From contig WACJ01000550.1 in assembly GCA_008973525.1 (NCBI GenBank), forward strand, positions 1,178,001 to 1,242,000: a DNA stretch of 64,000 nt, written 5' to 3'. The DNA comes from Stenopsyche tienmushanensis. Taxonomy: Eukaryota; Arthropoda; Insecta; Trichoptera; Stenopsychidae. Below, in pieces: positions 46,390 through 61,122 of this stretch; position 1 is the stretch's first letter, and each line of letters starts with the position of its first letter. A program made the position numbers and the translations under genes. The notes under the pieces are model-generated. The model had not been told where the DNA came from and did no database searches. It saw only the letters and a program-made list of their open reading frames with translations.

Positions 46390-49300
46390 AACGTGATATG
46401 TGCTTGTACTTTGGAGGGAATTTATTCAAGTGACGACCGTTTCGCATTATGACAGACATCAGACTGTCATACACACAATAATTGTCGTTATTTATTGCTG
46501 TTTAAAATATGTCTCAAGTGTTGATATTGGGGGTTAAATTCTAAACTTTTATTATAAAGACTAGTTCAAATCCAGATTGTGGATAAAATTTACATCATAT
46601 CAATAAATTCGGAAAATTTTGCACAATTTAATGCCAAAATTTCATGAATGATTAAAATTTGCAACATTAATTAAAATAAAATTTATAAATAGTGACAATT
46701 TTGCTACTTATTCATAAATCCTTTCCTATTTTAAATTCCGATCAAAATACGCGTATTGCAGCCAAATCTTGAAAAAATGGGGAATCATCACAAAATCGAT
46801 TAAATTTGAACACATCAAATTCAATATCATTATTGAAACTAAATTTGAAAAGATTTCGATATGTTTGATAGTCCACAAAGCTGGCAAGCGTCTGATATTA
46901 TAATTTACATTAATCTTAACTCCAACAACCATTACCTAAAGCACAGATCGTTAGCGTTAGACTAGAATCTCATTTATACTGACACGATTGTTTATTATTA
47001 GACTTGCAAATATATTATAGCTAATAAATATGCTTAATGTATTTATAATTTTTTGAATACAACTCCTTTGTGTATTTTATTGCATTGAATTCAAATAGTA
47101 AGCTTTTAGTTATTTTGAAATTTATGGGATGCATGTTGCAAAGCTCTCAGACAAAAGCTGCGTGACCGCATGATCACGTTCGTCATATTTGGGGTTGCAC
47201 ATTAATTAAATACATATATTCATACTATCTAAAACCAAATTAAAATAACGTTAAACTTGAATTGGTATAATGATTATTAAAAACATATTTATTACTTACC
47301 AGTAAAATACAAAAAAATACTAATATCTCTAATGAAGTAATGAAATTTATATGATAGCATATTATGTTTGAATGGTGATCGTTATGTCATTTGTTACCAA
47401 AAAATCTGCTTTATATAAGAAAAATCATTCTTTATAAACTGGATATAATTAGAATACTTAAATAATATGAGAACGATGAGTTTAATCAGGAAGCTTATTA
47501 TAAAAAGCCTATAATGGCAGTTTCTTTTTGTTTACATTTTAAAATAAAGCATCCTGAATAGCTATCTTTTTTTCTATCTAACTATCTTCTTCAGCTTTTT
47601 GAACCTTTTCTTAGATCTGATAATTAAACGGTTAAGTTATTTTATATGTAAATGTATCATTAAATATAGTTTAAAATGGCATTTGTATTGAAATAGATAC
47701 CATTCATCCTGCCAGGATTTTATTTTAGACACTATTACATTATTGCTTATGCTGTTTTATATGACTTAATAAAACAACGCTAATGGGCTAAACTTTGTAA
47801 GCTTTTTCTTATGTATCGGTCTATTTAAGTTCAGAAATTTTATACGAGAAATAAATTATTTTTTCCTAGTGCGAAAGCGACTATTTTTGCCATAAAAGAA
47901 AGTATTTTAAATGTCGGTCTAGACTTGTGGCTACGAGCTGAGCTTTAATTTCACCCAGTTGTGACTTTTAGTCTCATATTTTAAACGTAATATGGTAACT
48001 ATAACTAACGTCGAATGGAATTCCAAAACTTTAATCTTTCATAATGTCAGAAGAAAATATGTTTAATACTGTATATTTTTTGTCCGAAATTGAATAGCGA
48101 GTATAATTATATTCCACGACATTAAAAAGGGGTCCTCCGTTTCGAGAACGAGGGATCAGCTCCGAAAATGGATGCTTTATTTTAATACATCTTCTATGCC
48201 CGAAATAAATCCCAAAACCATTTATATTAAAGCAAAAAGCAAAATTCCAGCCATCTTCATCCGTATTCACTTAATTCAACGCTCACAAATGACACCCATT
48301 GGCGTGACAACCTATTATTTCGTGCGAGGAGTGTCCTATGACAATTAACACGTGGATTAAGCGGAACAATAAACTGTTTTTCACACTTGCGTGAATTTTA
48401 ACATGAATTTTAATTTTGGCACGTGCCAACGAAGGGATGAAAAGATCGCCGCATGAAAGATTTTTTATATCCATCGTCATGTTTAATTTCGCTTTTCCGT
48501 GCATTGTCTATGGCACAAATTTCCAACCCTTTTTAGCATATTTTCTCCTTTCAAAAAATGCGTGAGACTTTCACGTGGTAGAAGTGATTCTTCTTAGCTT
48601 CTAGGAAAATAATCTGTACATAGTAACGATTAATCGAGGCTTAATTTTTGGTCGTAAATGCGTTTAAAGCCGCAAGTTTAAGGCCTACATTAGTTTCTAT
48701 TTAAACGTTATTATCACAAGGTGCAATTTCTTGATCAATTTTTGCATGACATTCAATTGTCGATCCACCGGATAAATCTCCGGCGAATTGAAAAATCATA
48801 GATTGTATGCTATTTGTAAAAGCATTATAATTTGGATGTAAGTATAAAGAGCACGTGGTGGATGATCATAAGCGAATTGTGATTGTCATGTCAATATTCA
48901 TGGGAATATCAGAATGCTGACTCATATTTTAGTATATTAAGTTACTCCTTATTGAATATTAGATAAAGTCTCTATTTTAGCAAAAATATATTTTTGTCAA
49001 TCGTGATCTTTATAAATTATGTATTAAAAAATAGTTCAGTTAAATATTCAAGTGTATTGCTTGACAGGATTTATGAGCTGTGCTATAAGTGCTGTCATTT
49101 TGACGTTTAACGGGAAATGGGTATATTGGACTACTTAGCTTATGTAGGGTATTCACAAATGAAACTCGGAGATCAAAACCTCTCAATATCGAGTGCAAAG
49201 CGAGGAAATGCTTGAATTAAATGCATGAATGTAATCTTTATCCTCGAATGGATATTGAAGAGGTTCTACTTCTGCAGCTGACTGCTTGCGGTTGTTGTAC

Positions 49301-50200
49301 GAAGAAGATGCCGATTGTACAATTGTATCGCAATATTACATATTAATTGTTTAAGATCGTTATTTAGAGCAATATAAATTGAATTTGTAATTTTAATGAC
49401 GTATATTTCATATATCACGCAATTCTTGCAGAAATTGTATGATGGACTATGTAAGACAATTTTCTGATTTGACTGAAAAAATCTTACTTTCCCGGTGGGT
49501 GAGCGTTCTAAATGAAACACGGATTATTATGGCTTCATTTTTATTTATATTTAAATGCTGTTTCTATAATTACCAGTTATGTAATTTTTTGCGCCGATAA
49601 ACGATCGTTTGGCGTCGAATTGCAACAGCGTTTAAATCGAAAAGCAATTAGGAATCAATCAAGGAAACGGTCGCTTTTTCATAGTGAATTAGGATTGACC
49701 TATGGCACGTTCCTACATTAGAATAATCGTATAAGGAAAAGGGTTTCGTAGGTAGGTATTCTGGAAAGGATCATTATGAGGATATCAGGGTCCGTGAAGT
49801 TTTGCGGAAACTTGTGTGGCACGTGCCATACATTTTCCAAGAAGGCAACAGATGTTCGGATCGTAGAACCCCCACTCGGGGGATTTTAAAAGGTGTTAAT
49901 GGCACCGCTAGACGCATTTGGTGCGTGATTAAAATGTTGCTTGTGGAAGGTGAGATTATAAATCACACTATTTTCTTGGTTCGCCATTCGCTGGATTATA
50001 TTTTCGTTGTGAACTTCTGTGTAATCTTTAATAATTATTAAAAATTTAAGCTAAGCACTTTCACGTTCTGTGCTCGATTATTGTGGCTTTAAATTAATTT
50101 TTATGGTTTGAGCATGCAATAGTTTGTAGTTCATATATTAATCTTTAAAAATAATTTTTAACCATAAATTTTGTTATAAATTTAAAAATATTGCGCTAGA
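46390..50200. other. Gene-free stretch
   Basis: No coding exon could be supported. GC-richer islets at 48290-48520 and 48720-48800 have no recognisable content. The sequence GAATGGATATTGAAGAGG at 49246 also occurs at 33037, a short dispersed repeat. Confidence 0.3.
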
Positions 50201-50254
50201 ATATACTTATAGAAAATGTGAAAATATGGTGTTAACTTCTATCATACATCTATA

Positions 50255-50930
50255 GATTTCTACCGGGCTTATTACAGAATCAACCGAGAAAAACCATGTC
50301 AGTGATGGGAATCTCGAGTGAGGCTGTCGAGGAATGTTCATGTCTGGATTGGTCAGTAGAGTGCGCTCCAACGGTGATCTGTCGGAACCTTTCGAGGTGA
50401 TGACAGGAATCGGACAGGGGGATATTATCTTACCAATATTTTTTGACAAAGCTGCTGACAAATTGGAACGTGCATATTCTTGAAAAGATGATTGAATTCA
50501 TCATGATTAAATCGAAATTGGAAATTTTAGCGGCACTTATCAACAGAGCTGCTGTTACTTTTGGTCTGAAAATGAGTTTTGAGGGAACTAAATATATGAA
50601 GAGCGAATGTTGTAATATGTACAATAATAATATAGAAGATATTCCAGAGAGTATCTCACGAAGAGATATTTGTTGAATGAATTAAACCAATTCAGGTCAT
50701 GGACATGCACGACTAAGAGTCGATCATTAGCTTTGCTAAAAACAAGCGGTCTACTCAGGGTAGAATATATAGCATGGATGTCATCACACAGAATCCTTTG
50801 CAGACTTGAATGAAAGCAAATCTATTAAAAATTCTCGTTTACACCAGGACAATCAAGTCAACAAGCTAAACGACTTTAATAGCATAATGTATTGTTAGTG
50901 CCTGGGGCTCCTTGCGTGGGACCTATATGT
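50255..50930 (+). pseudogene. LINE reverse transcriptase fragment
   Basis: The frame reads DLSEPFEVMTGIGQGDIIL and then FFDKAADKLERA, the RT motif in which G-x-x-Q-G-D precedes S-P-x-L-F. A second frame has LKMSFEGTKYM, like the L-x-I-N-x-x-K-T-K-Y-M motif downstream of the catalytic YADD. The YADD box itself is absent. Stops and frame changes follow, with faint similarity to the RT C-terminus to about 50930. Confidence 0.6.
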
Positions 50931-50994
50931 ATGGATTAGACACTTCATAGTAAGAATTATTTGTATGATAGCGAATTAAAAGAGATAAAATTGG

Positions 50995-51080
50995 ATTTCA
51001 GTCCAAAAGATCATGCGCAATCCAAAAGATTGTGCGCATTTTTGGGATTTTTAAATAGTGTAAATAAAATACAATTAAGA
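50995..51080 (+). mobile_element. Solo rosa-like mariner terminus with an internal duplication
   Basis: TTTCAGTCCAAAAGATCATG followed by a repeat of the TCCAAAAGATnnTGCGCA unit, then TTTTTGGGATTTTTAAATAG, matches the termini of the element at 45543-46384. The first about 20 bp are present twice in tandem. The opposite end was not found. Confidence 0.6.
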
Positions 51081-51089
51081 ACATACGTA

Positions 51090-54000
51090 GAAATAAGCAC
51101 CATTAAGATGGTAATATTATATTTCGTTCATGTTTAGAAGTTTATGCTCATGAACATTAGTTGATTTGAGTTTGCTTGCCAAATTATCATAATATTATTT
51201 AGACTTCAATAAAGAATTTGTTTCAATTGTAAGGTTAAAACTGAATACTTTCAATCGCTTGTTGCACTTGATCTGATAGTTCGTGTGCGGTAATTTATTT
51301 GCAATTGTATCTTTGAGAGTGACTTAATTATTTATATGTTTTAAATTGGGACTTTCATCAGATCAATCAAAGACAGAAATTCTTCTTCTTGAGTACAGTT
51401 CAGATAACAAGAAAGTCACAAAAACTATTTTCATAAATTGATATTATTTAAAAAACTTTTTTACTCGCAAATGCAATTTTCTCTGTTTAATAATATTTTA
51501 AATAATTTTCATAATATATTTTAATAGCTTCCTATCATGCATAGAAATTTTGCACATATATCAAAACTTATCATCCTTTAGAAATGTATTACAGATTTAA
51601 TATTAATCATCCTCAAAGCATAGTCTTTGTGGGTATGGTATTTTATCAGTGTTCAAATCGCTTTTATTCGTATTATGGTTGTATTGAAATTGATTATAAC
51701 AGACTGTCATAAAATTGTCATTGCCATTTAATTAATTATTAAATTTGTCATTTTCATTTAATATCTGATGCAATTACTATGTTTTTCAAATATATATTGT
51801 GTTTTATAAGATTGATTGTGTATGAATTTGTTTCTATTTTTGTCCTATAATCTGTATATTATTATATCCTATGACGAATAGATATAATTGTTGAAATATC
51901 TTGAGTTTAATTTATTTTTGAGTTTTGGGGTACCATCAATATATTGTATTAAATACGTTCTTGATAATCATGTTATGAATGATTTGATGATTGAAAAATA
52001 TAATGTTAAATGTATGCATAGTTTCAGATGAGAGTAGCATATCTGAAAACAAGACAAATAATTTATTTAAAGAGCCGAATTTTACGGGGGGGCCGAGAGA
52101 GCATTTCGTCGACTCCCAAAGGCTGTTAGTCCTGGGATTCCAGCGGATGTTGTTTGAGGACCTCACTTTAGATTTTGGTTCAAAATGTTCCCTAGGTATT
52201 TAACCTGGGGTTTTTAGTTAATGGCGCTGGAGCCTATTGTCAGGGGATATGTTTGACGAGATTTATCACGGAATATTAAATGGTTTCGGTTTCATCATAA
52301 TTGAGTTTAAGTCCTTATTTGATGAAAAAATTGTTGATCGCATTGAACATCCGCTGAAGATTATTACCGATAATTAACTTGTTATTATGAATGTTGGTAA
52401 ATATTATACAGCGCAATATTTGACGATGGAGATTGTTAAAAAAATATTTTTTCTGAAATTTCTTGGGAAAATTGGCTTGAACGTCACAAAAAGTGAAAAT
52501 CTTAAATTTATTCCTTTCTTTAGACTAAAGCTATTAATCACTTGTATAATCTTTGTAATGTTTGATGCAAGTTCTCTATAAAAACGCTTATTAATTTCTA
52601 TTCTCCACAAGTTGTAATATTATATTAACTTCATACGGAGCTCTTAAAGTTCCAAAATGAGCAAGATTTGCGCGCAATTAGTTACCTATATTTTTTCCAC
52701 TTTAATCGTTTTTGGTTAAAAAACTGTTGTTGTTTGGAGCATCTAGTTATCATGGCACGTAAAGACTTGCAAAGGTTTGACTACATGGCGTGCAAAACGT
52801 CACCAAAATATTTATAATCGAATACATAAATAAATATACAAAAGGTCTCAAACACTTTTCATAGCGAAAAATATATTTACATTTTATTTTGAACTCAAAA
52901 ATAGACTATTTTGGCATGTTATCATGAGAATTTTTGGAATCTTTGTAGCAATTTAGAATTGATGGGTTTCGAATTAAAGCGGCTTTACTGTATAGATGTT
53001 CATGTTTACAATTGAAGTACTGGAATTTTGTCAAAATATATTTTTTTTTCCTTGAGCTGTGTTTTCTGCGTATATCGTAAGCGTAATACGTATTACGCAT
53101 TAAAAAAATAAAAAGAAGGGATGAGTAAATACATGCTGACGATGGCGCATGTGTTTCAGTAGAAATCCCATGTTGACACTCGAATTCATTAATAACGTAA
53201 AGGTTTACAGGAAGAATTAAGTTGTATAAGGACGTAATGAAAGGTCTTTAAAAGATGAGCTGACTCGGCGTATGCTCCCTTAGATATCCCCGGGACACAA
53301 AAAGAAGGACGATCGTTCTATCAAATCCAAATTAAAAGCTTTTATATTCCATCTACCTCCGGCTGAATATTTTTGGACGTTAATTAGTTTTGCGGATGGA
53401 CTGGTGTCCGCTTAACCCCAAAGTGAATAGCAAATAGTAAAGGGTTGGAGGACCTTGTATTACATATTATCCGAATTATAAGAGTTTTCGCAGTTATATC
53501 ATATGTCGGCTGTATGTGGGATTCGTACCTAGTGTGTAGGATTAGGGAGAACGCGAGTTCGTTAATCTCTGGTGAGTGCTCAGTTTTCTCTCGTTGGCGT
53601 ACGGTGCTTCGAAGGGAAACTTTGAAAAAATAAATGTAAAATTTTCCAAAAATTAGTGCCGAAATTTCGATATTTAATTGCAAGTTATGTGCGTGAAAAT
53701 TTAAGAATTCTATTCAAGTTGTATGGAAAGCAAATGGGAAATAACCGCTTAAAAAGTATTATTTTTTATTTTGTAAGCGTTCTCCCCAGAAATACAACAT
53801 ATAATATAACGAACGATTAGATGACGCATGAAGTCCATTAACATAGTTTTATTTTTTTTATAATATTGAGGATTATAAAAGGACATTGCATAGTAGATAC
53901 CATCTATTTTTATAATATTTAAGCAAAAAACAAGCGTGTCTATATGAAAACTGTAAAAATAATTGTTAAAGTATCGCCGTAACTATCTATCTTTTATCTT

Positions 54001-55500
54001 AATTAAAAAGCATTTTTTTTGGATTTTTATGCAATTTTTAAAGCATAATTTTAATAATTAGGTGACTGCAAGGGAACACTTTGTTAATTGCATTAATTTT
54101 TCGAATATAACCGGTTTATATCTACTTTTTGTATAAAAGATTTTGGGAAAACATTCAAATTTTAATATTTTGTGGATGGGTTATTATGAAGATGATTTTT
54201 TTTTAACGATTAAATCTTTTAATTATTTTTACTTCTATTTAGTTTTATTTTAAAATATATTTATTTTAAAGCTCATCATGTGTATAAAAAAATGATGATC
54301 ATATTTTGGGAGCATTGTAGTCGTTTTCATCAAGACACAGATGGTACTTTCAGCGGGCACTTAAATACTTGAACTTTAAATCGCCCCTGAATGGGGCGAA
54401 TCAATTATTTCAGGGCTTTATGCGAATATTATTGAATGAATTCAGCATTCCCCAATGAATTATTCCTAACAATGATACTGACATGGCCGATTGAAATGTA
54501 AAAGTACCGACAGTCGATTAAACCATATTCTGAGTTCAACCAGTTCAAGACGCAGTATAAATCAACTGTTAAGTTCATCGAACTTTAAAATTATCGATGC
54601 ATTAACTATGAAATACAAGGAGGAATGGTCGAAGAAAAAGCGAATATGATTTAAGGTCCTCGCTTCCAACAGACGTGGGATATAAATTACAATCCTCGAA
54701 TGTGGTATGTAATGGAAATGGAGCAATTAGCAAAGGGTTTCAAATTTGTCGAAGAACGCTAATGATTGATTAAAGGAAACTAATTTCGGAGTCAACATCT
54801 AATTACAAATATATACAAAGGTCAAAACGGTCAAAGGATATATCCTTTCCTATACATTTTCTATTTAAATAATACACTAAAGAACCAACAAGCCATTAGC
54901 TTCAACCACAAACATTTTCGTTAACCAATTTATAGACAGATTTAAGATACCAACAGCCGATATATGTTGAAACGAGTTTTTGCACAACTAAAGAAAATAT
55001 ATATCCAACTATGTTATATAATGAAAATCAATAGTGCAAATTCGATGAAGAATGCAAAAATAGAGGATTTAAATTTAGTTTCTCCAAGCATAAATATCAA
55101 ACGCATGGAAACGTCATGCGGCATTTGTGTATGAAACTCATAAATATGAAATATTATTAGATTTTTTTTAAAAATTGAATATAAGTTAAAATGAAAAAAA
55201 TGTCTGTCGTGTGTCCATGGGAACGCTTGAAACATAAGTGTAGTGAAAATTTAATTTAATTAAAGATTTTATGAATTATATATGAATATGAGAATATATA
55301 ATTGATATATCAGAGGTACCCAGATAAAATAGCGTTTTCATATATGAAATTCATTTTATTATAACAAATTGATTTACATAGATTATTCTACAAAATAATC
55401 ATGATCGATATTTAAAACCTTTTTCTACATATTGGTGAAAATGATTATTCATTTTTTAAAAAAATTAGGTGATTTCGATTTAAAATAGTTCAAGAGACCG
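51090..55500. other. Gene-free stretch
   Basis: No coding exon could be supported. The patch at 52078-52260 (starting ACGGGGGGGCCGAGAGAGC) and the patch at 53260-53620 are GC-richer than the surroundings and may be old repeat DNA. I could not classify them. Confidence 0.3.
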
Positions 55501-55559
55501 TTTTTGGTACCATCATTAAATGTATATTTTCTTCCACCTAAAAAACTCTGTAAGTAACG

Positions 55560-56640
55560 AAATACGTGGTAATCAGATGTTGCCATGTTCGGTGATAATA
55601 AAAATAATTCCAAACACTACACCCGAATTACTGGTAGAAATGTACAATAAGTGTCTATTAGATGGAAAATTCAACTCAGCATGGAAGAAGCACTGGTCCT
55701 CATTCAAAAATACAATAGGGAGACGGATGAACAAAGATCATTTCGACCTCTCTGTTTGCTTGACGGCCTAGGAAAAGTACTAGAAGTCGTGTTAAAATCC
55801 AGAATCGAAGAAAATATGGGATCAAAAACACTTTTAGATCAACAATATGAATTCAGGAGGGCAGATTGACAATTGATGCAATTCAGTCCATCATAGAATT
55901 TATTAAAAGCCCATGGATTGGATCAGTGAAGCGAAGCAAAAAGGCAGTCTTCGTCACTTCTACTCAGCGAGGTAACCAATTCCATCTTGCTTTACGGTGC
56001 ATCAGTCTGGATAGAAATGACACAAATAGGCGAAAACAGAAATAAACTGCTAAGAACACAAATAATGAGCGCAAATCGAATAATATCAGTATATAGAACG
56101 ATCTTACTGGACGCATTACAATTTCTAGCAGGAACACTTTTCATGGACATCCTCGACATGGAAAGGAAGCGCAATAACAAGGAAAATACAGGAAAAGAAG
56201 AAGTCCAAGAAGAGTCACGCGGAGACCCAGATGCTGACGGGAAATGGGTGCTTCGGCGCTTACCTATTTAAAATTAGCAAAAAGGACTCGACAAAGTGTC
56301 ACTGCGGCGAGGATCGCAATGACACAGAGTACACCGTCTTCGAATGTGAGGCGTGGAGGGATGATAGGCGAGAATTAGCGAAAAAAATTGGAGAAACCTA
56401 TATCCAACATGGTCACCACACTGACCAAAACGAAAGAAAAGTCGGAAGCGTGGACAAATTTCACAAATGAGGTTATGCGGAAGAAAGAAAACGGAGAAAG
56501 AACTAGAAGAGTGAACACCGGTTCGTAGAAAAACAAACCCATCCACCCCCTTGAAGCAATGCGAAAGCGGATTCCAAGGGGGTCGGTGGATAAAAAAGGG
56601 TGGGGGTTTTAATGGGTAAGAATCCCATACTATCATGGTT
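55560..56640 (+). pseudogene. R1-like non-LTR retrotransposon fragment
   Basis: Overlapping frames read MYNKCLLDGKFNSAW, then RPLCLLDGLGKVLEVVLKSR and DQQYEFRRAD, which is reverse transcriptase N-terminal and finger sequence of the R1/I group. After a gap come SILLYGASVW and ANRIISVYRTILLDALQFLA, the R1-type region downstream of the catalytic core. A C-terminal CHCG...H-like cysteine/histidine stretch follows near 56300. The catalytic YADD core is deleted, and frameshifts are present. The tail 56540-56640 (GGGGTTTTAATGGGTAAGAA) resembles an R1-type 3' UTR. Confidence 0.75.
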
Positions 56641-56649
56641 TTTAATCAT

Positions 56650-58435
56650 GATATTTTGTTGAAGATTTCCCCCTCCTAAGAGAAAAAAAAAATACGGTGA
56701 TTATGAAATTAATACCCAAGTGTTTTAATTTCATCCCGAGTGATTTTAGCGGTGCGAGGCCGCGCATTGATGTGTTAGAGGTATACCGTGTGACGGTTAA
56801 TCTTTTTTTTAAATTCATTTTGTATCTTGTCCAATTAATTGCAGTATTTTTCAGCCATGATTATTTTTTCAAATTTCAGCAATTCAAAATAAATTATACT
56901 ATGATCATCAAAGTTACTCATTAAAAAAACGTCCTTTTGTCCGGGTACCCGTAATATTGCGCATATGCCATCTTCGTTATTATGTAAATAAAATTTTAAT
57001 TCAATCGTTTGTTTGTTATTTTTCTATGAGAACGCCCAAGGGTAAACATCTATTGCATCTCAATTATGCAGAGCATTTGAGCTTAGTAATAAAATTCCAC
57101 TTATTTTTTAGATTATTTTTATAAAATATTTTGTACCGGTAATATGCATATTTTTGTTTCCTATTATATCATAGATAATTAGCATAGATTTTTTAAGGTT
57201 TATTCATTAGTATTTTGTATATTTATTAGGAGTATATGTATGAATATTATTGTTGTAAATATTTTCCGCTGAATGAACTGTGTCAGCACCCTATGTTAAT
57301 TTAAAATTGAATTAATAAACGTATGACTGAATATTTCGAATATCCGTTGAATTTATTATCACGAAGGCGAAATTAACGTTTCGGTGCTGCGTCACATTCA
57401 ATTACCAGAGCATCGATATAAGATGATATACGAGGAAAGATCCAAGCGAATGTAGCAGTAATCGTATATGAAAGGTGAAGAAAGATGCTGATGTACATTA
57501 CGTACATAATTCATTGCTCGCTCTGGAGGAAGCGATGATTTTATAACGGCTGAAATGAAAGAAAAGAACGATGGAAGATTGATCCAATTTTTTTTAGATA
57601 AGTGATTGATGCGATGGAATATTAAGTAAAATTTAATGTAAACTATAACGGCCTCCAAAAAATATCTTTTAGCTTATTGATTTTATACAGATATAGAGGA
57701 CCGGTTCTGATATCTTAAGATTTATCTTAGATTTTAAATTTGGCCTCGGGGAAAAAATTCGTGGAAAATGGAAGATTAATTGGAATCCAATTTAAAACGC
57801 AAAATTTAAACCAGATAAAGCAGGTTTCTACGTTGCTGACATAAACTGGTAATAAACTGTAATTGGCTGCCACTACTAATTCGATTAAGCTAAAACTTCA
57901 CATATACTGCATGGCCAATAACATTTCGTAGTTTCTACTCCTTGCTCGGCAAATTAGCAACGTGGGCTATTCGAGAACTCTTCTATGATATAAATCTTCA
58001 TATAAATCCGTTTATAAATTTATTCGCCAGACGAAAATAGATTGGGCACAATAATAAACAGAATGTGATTCTGGATATATGCTCGAACTATTTGACAAAC
58101 AATAATACATTCAAAATCTGAAATTTGTTTGCAAGCTTTTAAGCTTGATAGCTCAGCATCGAGCAATGTCCAATTAAGACTGGTTTAAACCTATCCACGC
58201 AAGAGTAGTTGCATTGACCGCAATTTACGACACTGAATGTGCACTGCTCTGCTTTATTTTCAAAATTACGATAAGGATTTATCATTTGTGCCAATAGAAA
58301 TTTGGTCTCCTGCATAGTTAAAGCATCATTATTTTGACTATTGCAATTAATTTCATTCTAGCTAATATCTTCTACGTCCGCCTATATACTCATTTAATTG
58401 GGATATTTAAATTCTAAAAAATAGTCTTTTTAATG
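56650..58435. other. Gene-free AT-rich stretch
   Basis: No coding exon or bounded repeat could be supported. Confidence 0.35.
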
Positions 58436-58439
58436 TAAT

Positions 58440-58548
58440 AAAGTGCAATAAATGGACGAAGTTTTCTTGCAATCTGATGAACTGTATGGCAGCGCATTAC
58501 ATACGAACAAACATTTATTAATTTTCATATATTAGATAATAAGATTTT
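58440..58548 (+). mobile_element. RTE-like 3' tail, third copy
   Basis: TGTATGGCAGCGCATTACAT, then ACGAACAAACATTTATTAAT, matches the tails at 19120-19210 and 39370-39450. Confidence 0.45.
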
Positions 58549-60930
58549 CCAATATAATTGTCACGATAATATATTTTTCACTGAATCAAGATAAGACCCT
58601 TTAACAATCGAGGGCTCGGGAACTGACCAACTATGCTAAATATGGATCAGTCAAAGGCAAGATAAGCGATGAGATACCATGACATCGGATTATATATCAA
58701 AACTGCAATCTTAAGTGCTTTTGTTCAGTTCTCAGAATTAATAGTTCATGATTCCTATTATGTCAAAATGATTCTTCATTATCTCGACAATCTGCAATTA
58801 ATGATAACGTTTACTGTCTATTAACGAGATACATTTCCATCTCGTTCGTCAGTATAAATATGAGACATTATATTATATTTGCTAATCTTATTTTAATAAA
58901 AAGAACAATAATTTGTAAATATAATGGTTCAAAAATAAGAGTAATTGAAATCGATTGTTAATCAATCGAACAATCAAGACAAATTTTGTGAATGGATGAT
59001 GCTCTAAAGAATATTTAGGAACCAATAGATAAGCGAAAATCGATCCTTCTTTGATAATATAAATTATTATTTGAAGGATCATTATTTATAACTCCAATTG
59101 TTCGATTAAGAATGGGTTTTCGTTTTTCGTTTAGGGTAAAATGTTTAAAAAATATATTTTTTCATTTGTATTATCATCTTTTGAATTTTACGTTATACTA
59201 TTTTTTCACATTTTTATACTAAATATGCTTCATAAATATTTTATTTCATCAGTTTCTCTCAAATAAATTCGCTAATATGTGTGCACTTTGAATAGCAGAT
59301 TTATCTTCGAATCTAATTTTCAGTGTTTTTACGTTGTATATGGCAATTGAGAGTAAGTAAGAGTATTAGATGAAATTCTAATTTTGATCATTTGTTTCTT
59401 GACCAATTATATAATACTTTTAAGAATTCAATTCGTTTTTTCTGGTGAAGATGATCTTTCTGAGTTGGCCTTAATGAATGTTATTAATCGATTAAACCGA
59501 TTTTTAGTCGAGGATCATTTAGAAAGATCGACTGATGCTGTTCTATATTTATGGCATTTGTGAGCTTCGTTTTTTTTAGTCTGAAAATAAATTATAATGA
59601 CCTGAAATATTTCAGGATGTAAAATTAAGCGCTTGCATGCATGTGGCTTGGATTCTCAGACGGAGTAATTCAAATTATATTTAGAGGAATTGTTCGAGGA
59701 AAATTATTTAATTGAGTCTTGGAAATATTTCCATGGTCGTTTCGACTAATTTTTATTTATAAAGCTATAAAAAGTTTTTAATTGCATCGTAAATCAGCTC
59801 TGCACACTTGCAATAACTTTGTCATTGCTCTCGAATTCACTTCCCGCTGGAAACTCTTTAACTGGCTCAAATAATATAAACCATCAGATAAAGCAAGCCA
59901 GGGATTTGAAGCTGAATATTTCGCCTCAAAATTAAAAGCAGCTATGGTCGGGATAAATTATTTGTTATTGTTTGGATTTAATTAGGATGCTTGTTTGTGT
60001 GGTTTTAGATTTGAGAGATTTGTTTTTAAAAACAATATTCCGATCATTATTTTGAGAAATTAAAATATAATCATATTTCATGTAGGCCAGCGATATCCAA
60101 TGTTTCAGTATCTTCAAGAGGTACTTGTACGACTAAAAAGGTTAGGGGTTTTGGGTCTTTTAAGTGGGTTGATATTGGTCGTTAATCTTTGACATTTTAC
60201 CACTTGAGTTAAGATTGCCAAGATATCATTTTTCCCTTTACCAAAAGAGCTCCATCGTCAAAATTGCAAGCATTTCCAATTGTGTTTTACAGTTTACAAA
60301 CCCATTTCAAATTGTTTGTGTTATACTCAACCTATTTTTATGACACAGTTTAAAGTTGTTTGAGGAATATTTTAATAAATGAAGAGTAGTTATATAGTAT
60401 ATAGCAAATATTCTAATATGAAAATACTTCTTATAATTGGTTTCACGAAAATATTTTTATCGTAAATGGTTTCAATCAAACTTTTTTGAATAAATACATT
60501 TGTCAACTTCTAGAGCTAATAAAAAGTATAAACTCCAAATCAACTAAAATATTAGAATGTAAGTCACGTAGATGTCCGATTAGCAGCATTAATAATGAAA
60601 AATTACAGACGAAAATGGAACGTTATTTAACCACTACTTTACAGTGCTTTGTTGGGAAGTAAGATGTATAATTACTAGAAATGACTATTTTGATTTGATT
60701 TGAAAATAAAAAAATAGTGATGAATAGATTTTGTATTAATTGATAGTAGTAGCCAATAAGTTCCAATGGTTAAAGATAGTCTTTTTATTTGTTTAACGTA
60801 AGTTTATCTTAATTTTTTAGGGACTTTGTTTTTTTGTACTTTATATAAATACCAGTATAATAATATTCATAATATCACAATAGCGTATGACAGCAAAGAG
60901 CTTAAACTTATGCATTAAAATTATATTTTA
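58549..60930. other. Gene-free AT-rich stretch
   Basis: No gene or classified repeat could be supported. Confidence 0.35.
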
Positions 60931-61122
60931 TTAGTTTTGAAAGCTATTGGAGCTATTGCCTAAGCCTAGATGTACGGGTTCTTTATTGACTTGATTATCC
61001 TGGTGAGATCTTCCAACAGGAATGATGCTATTCGGTATCAAGTCAAAGTCGATTTGCTGTGTTACATGGACTGCAAAGCGGAGATGCTTTGTCTTACATG
61101 TCCATGACTTCCTTTTGTCCAT
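60931..61122 (-). pseudogene. Weak LINE C-terminal fragment
   Basis: The minus frame KHLRFAVHVTQ, then GRSHQDNQVNKEPVHLGLGN, weakly follows the LINE C-terminal pattern R-x-W-x-G-H-V followed by G-R-x-x-G and L-G-L. Nucleotide similarity to 23065-23140 (ACATGTCCATGAC and flanks) supports it. There is no RT domain. Confidence 0.4.
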
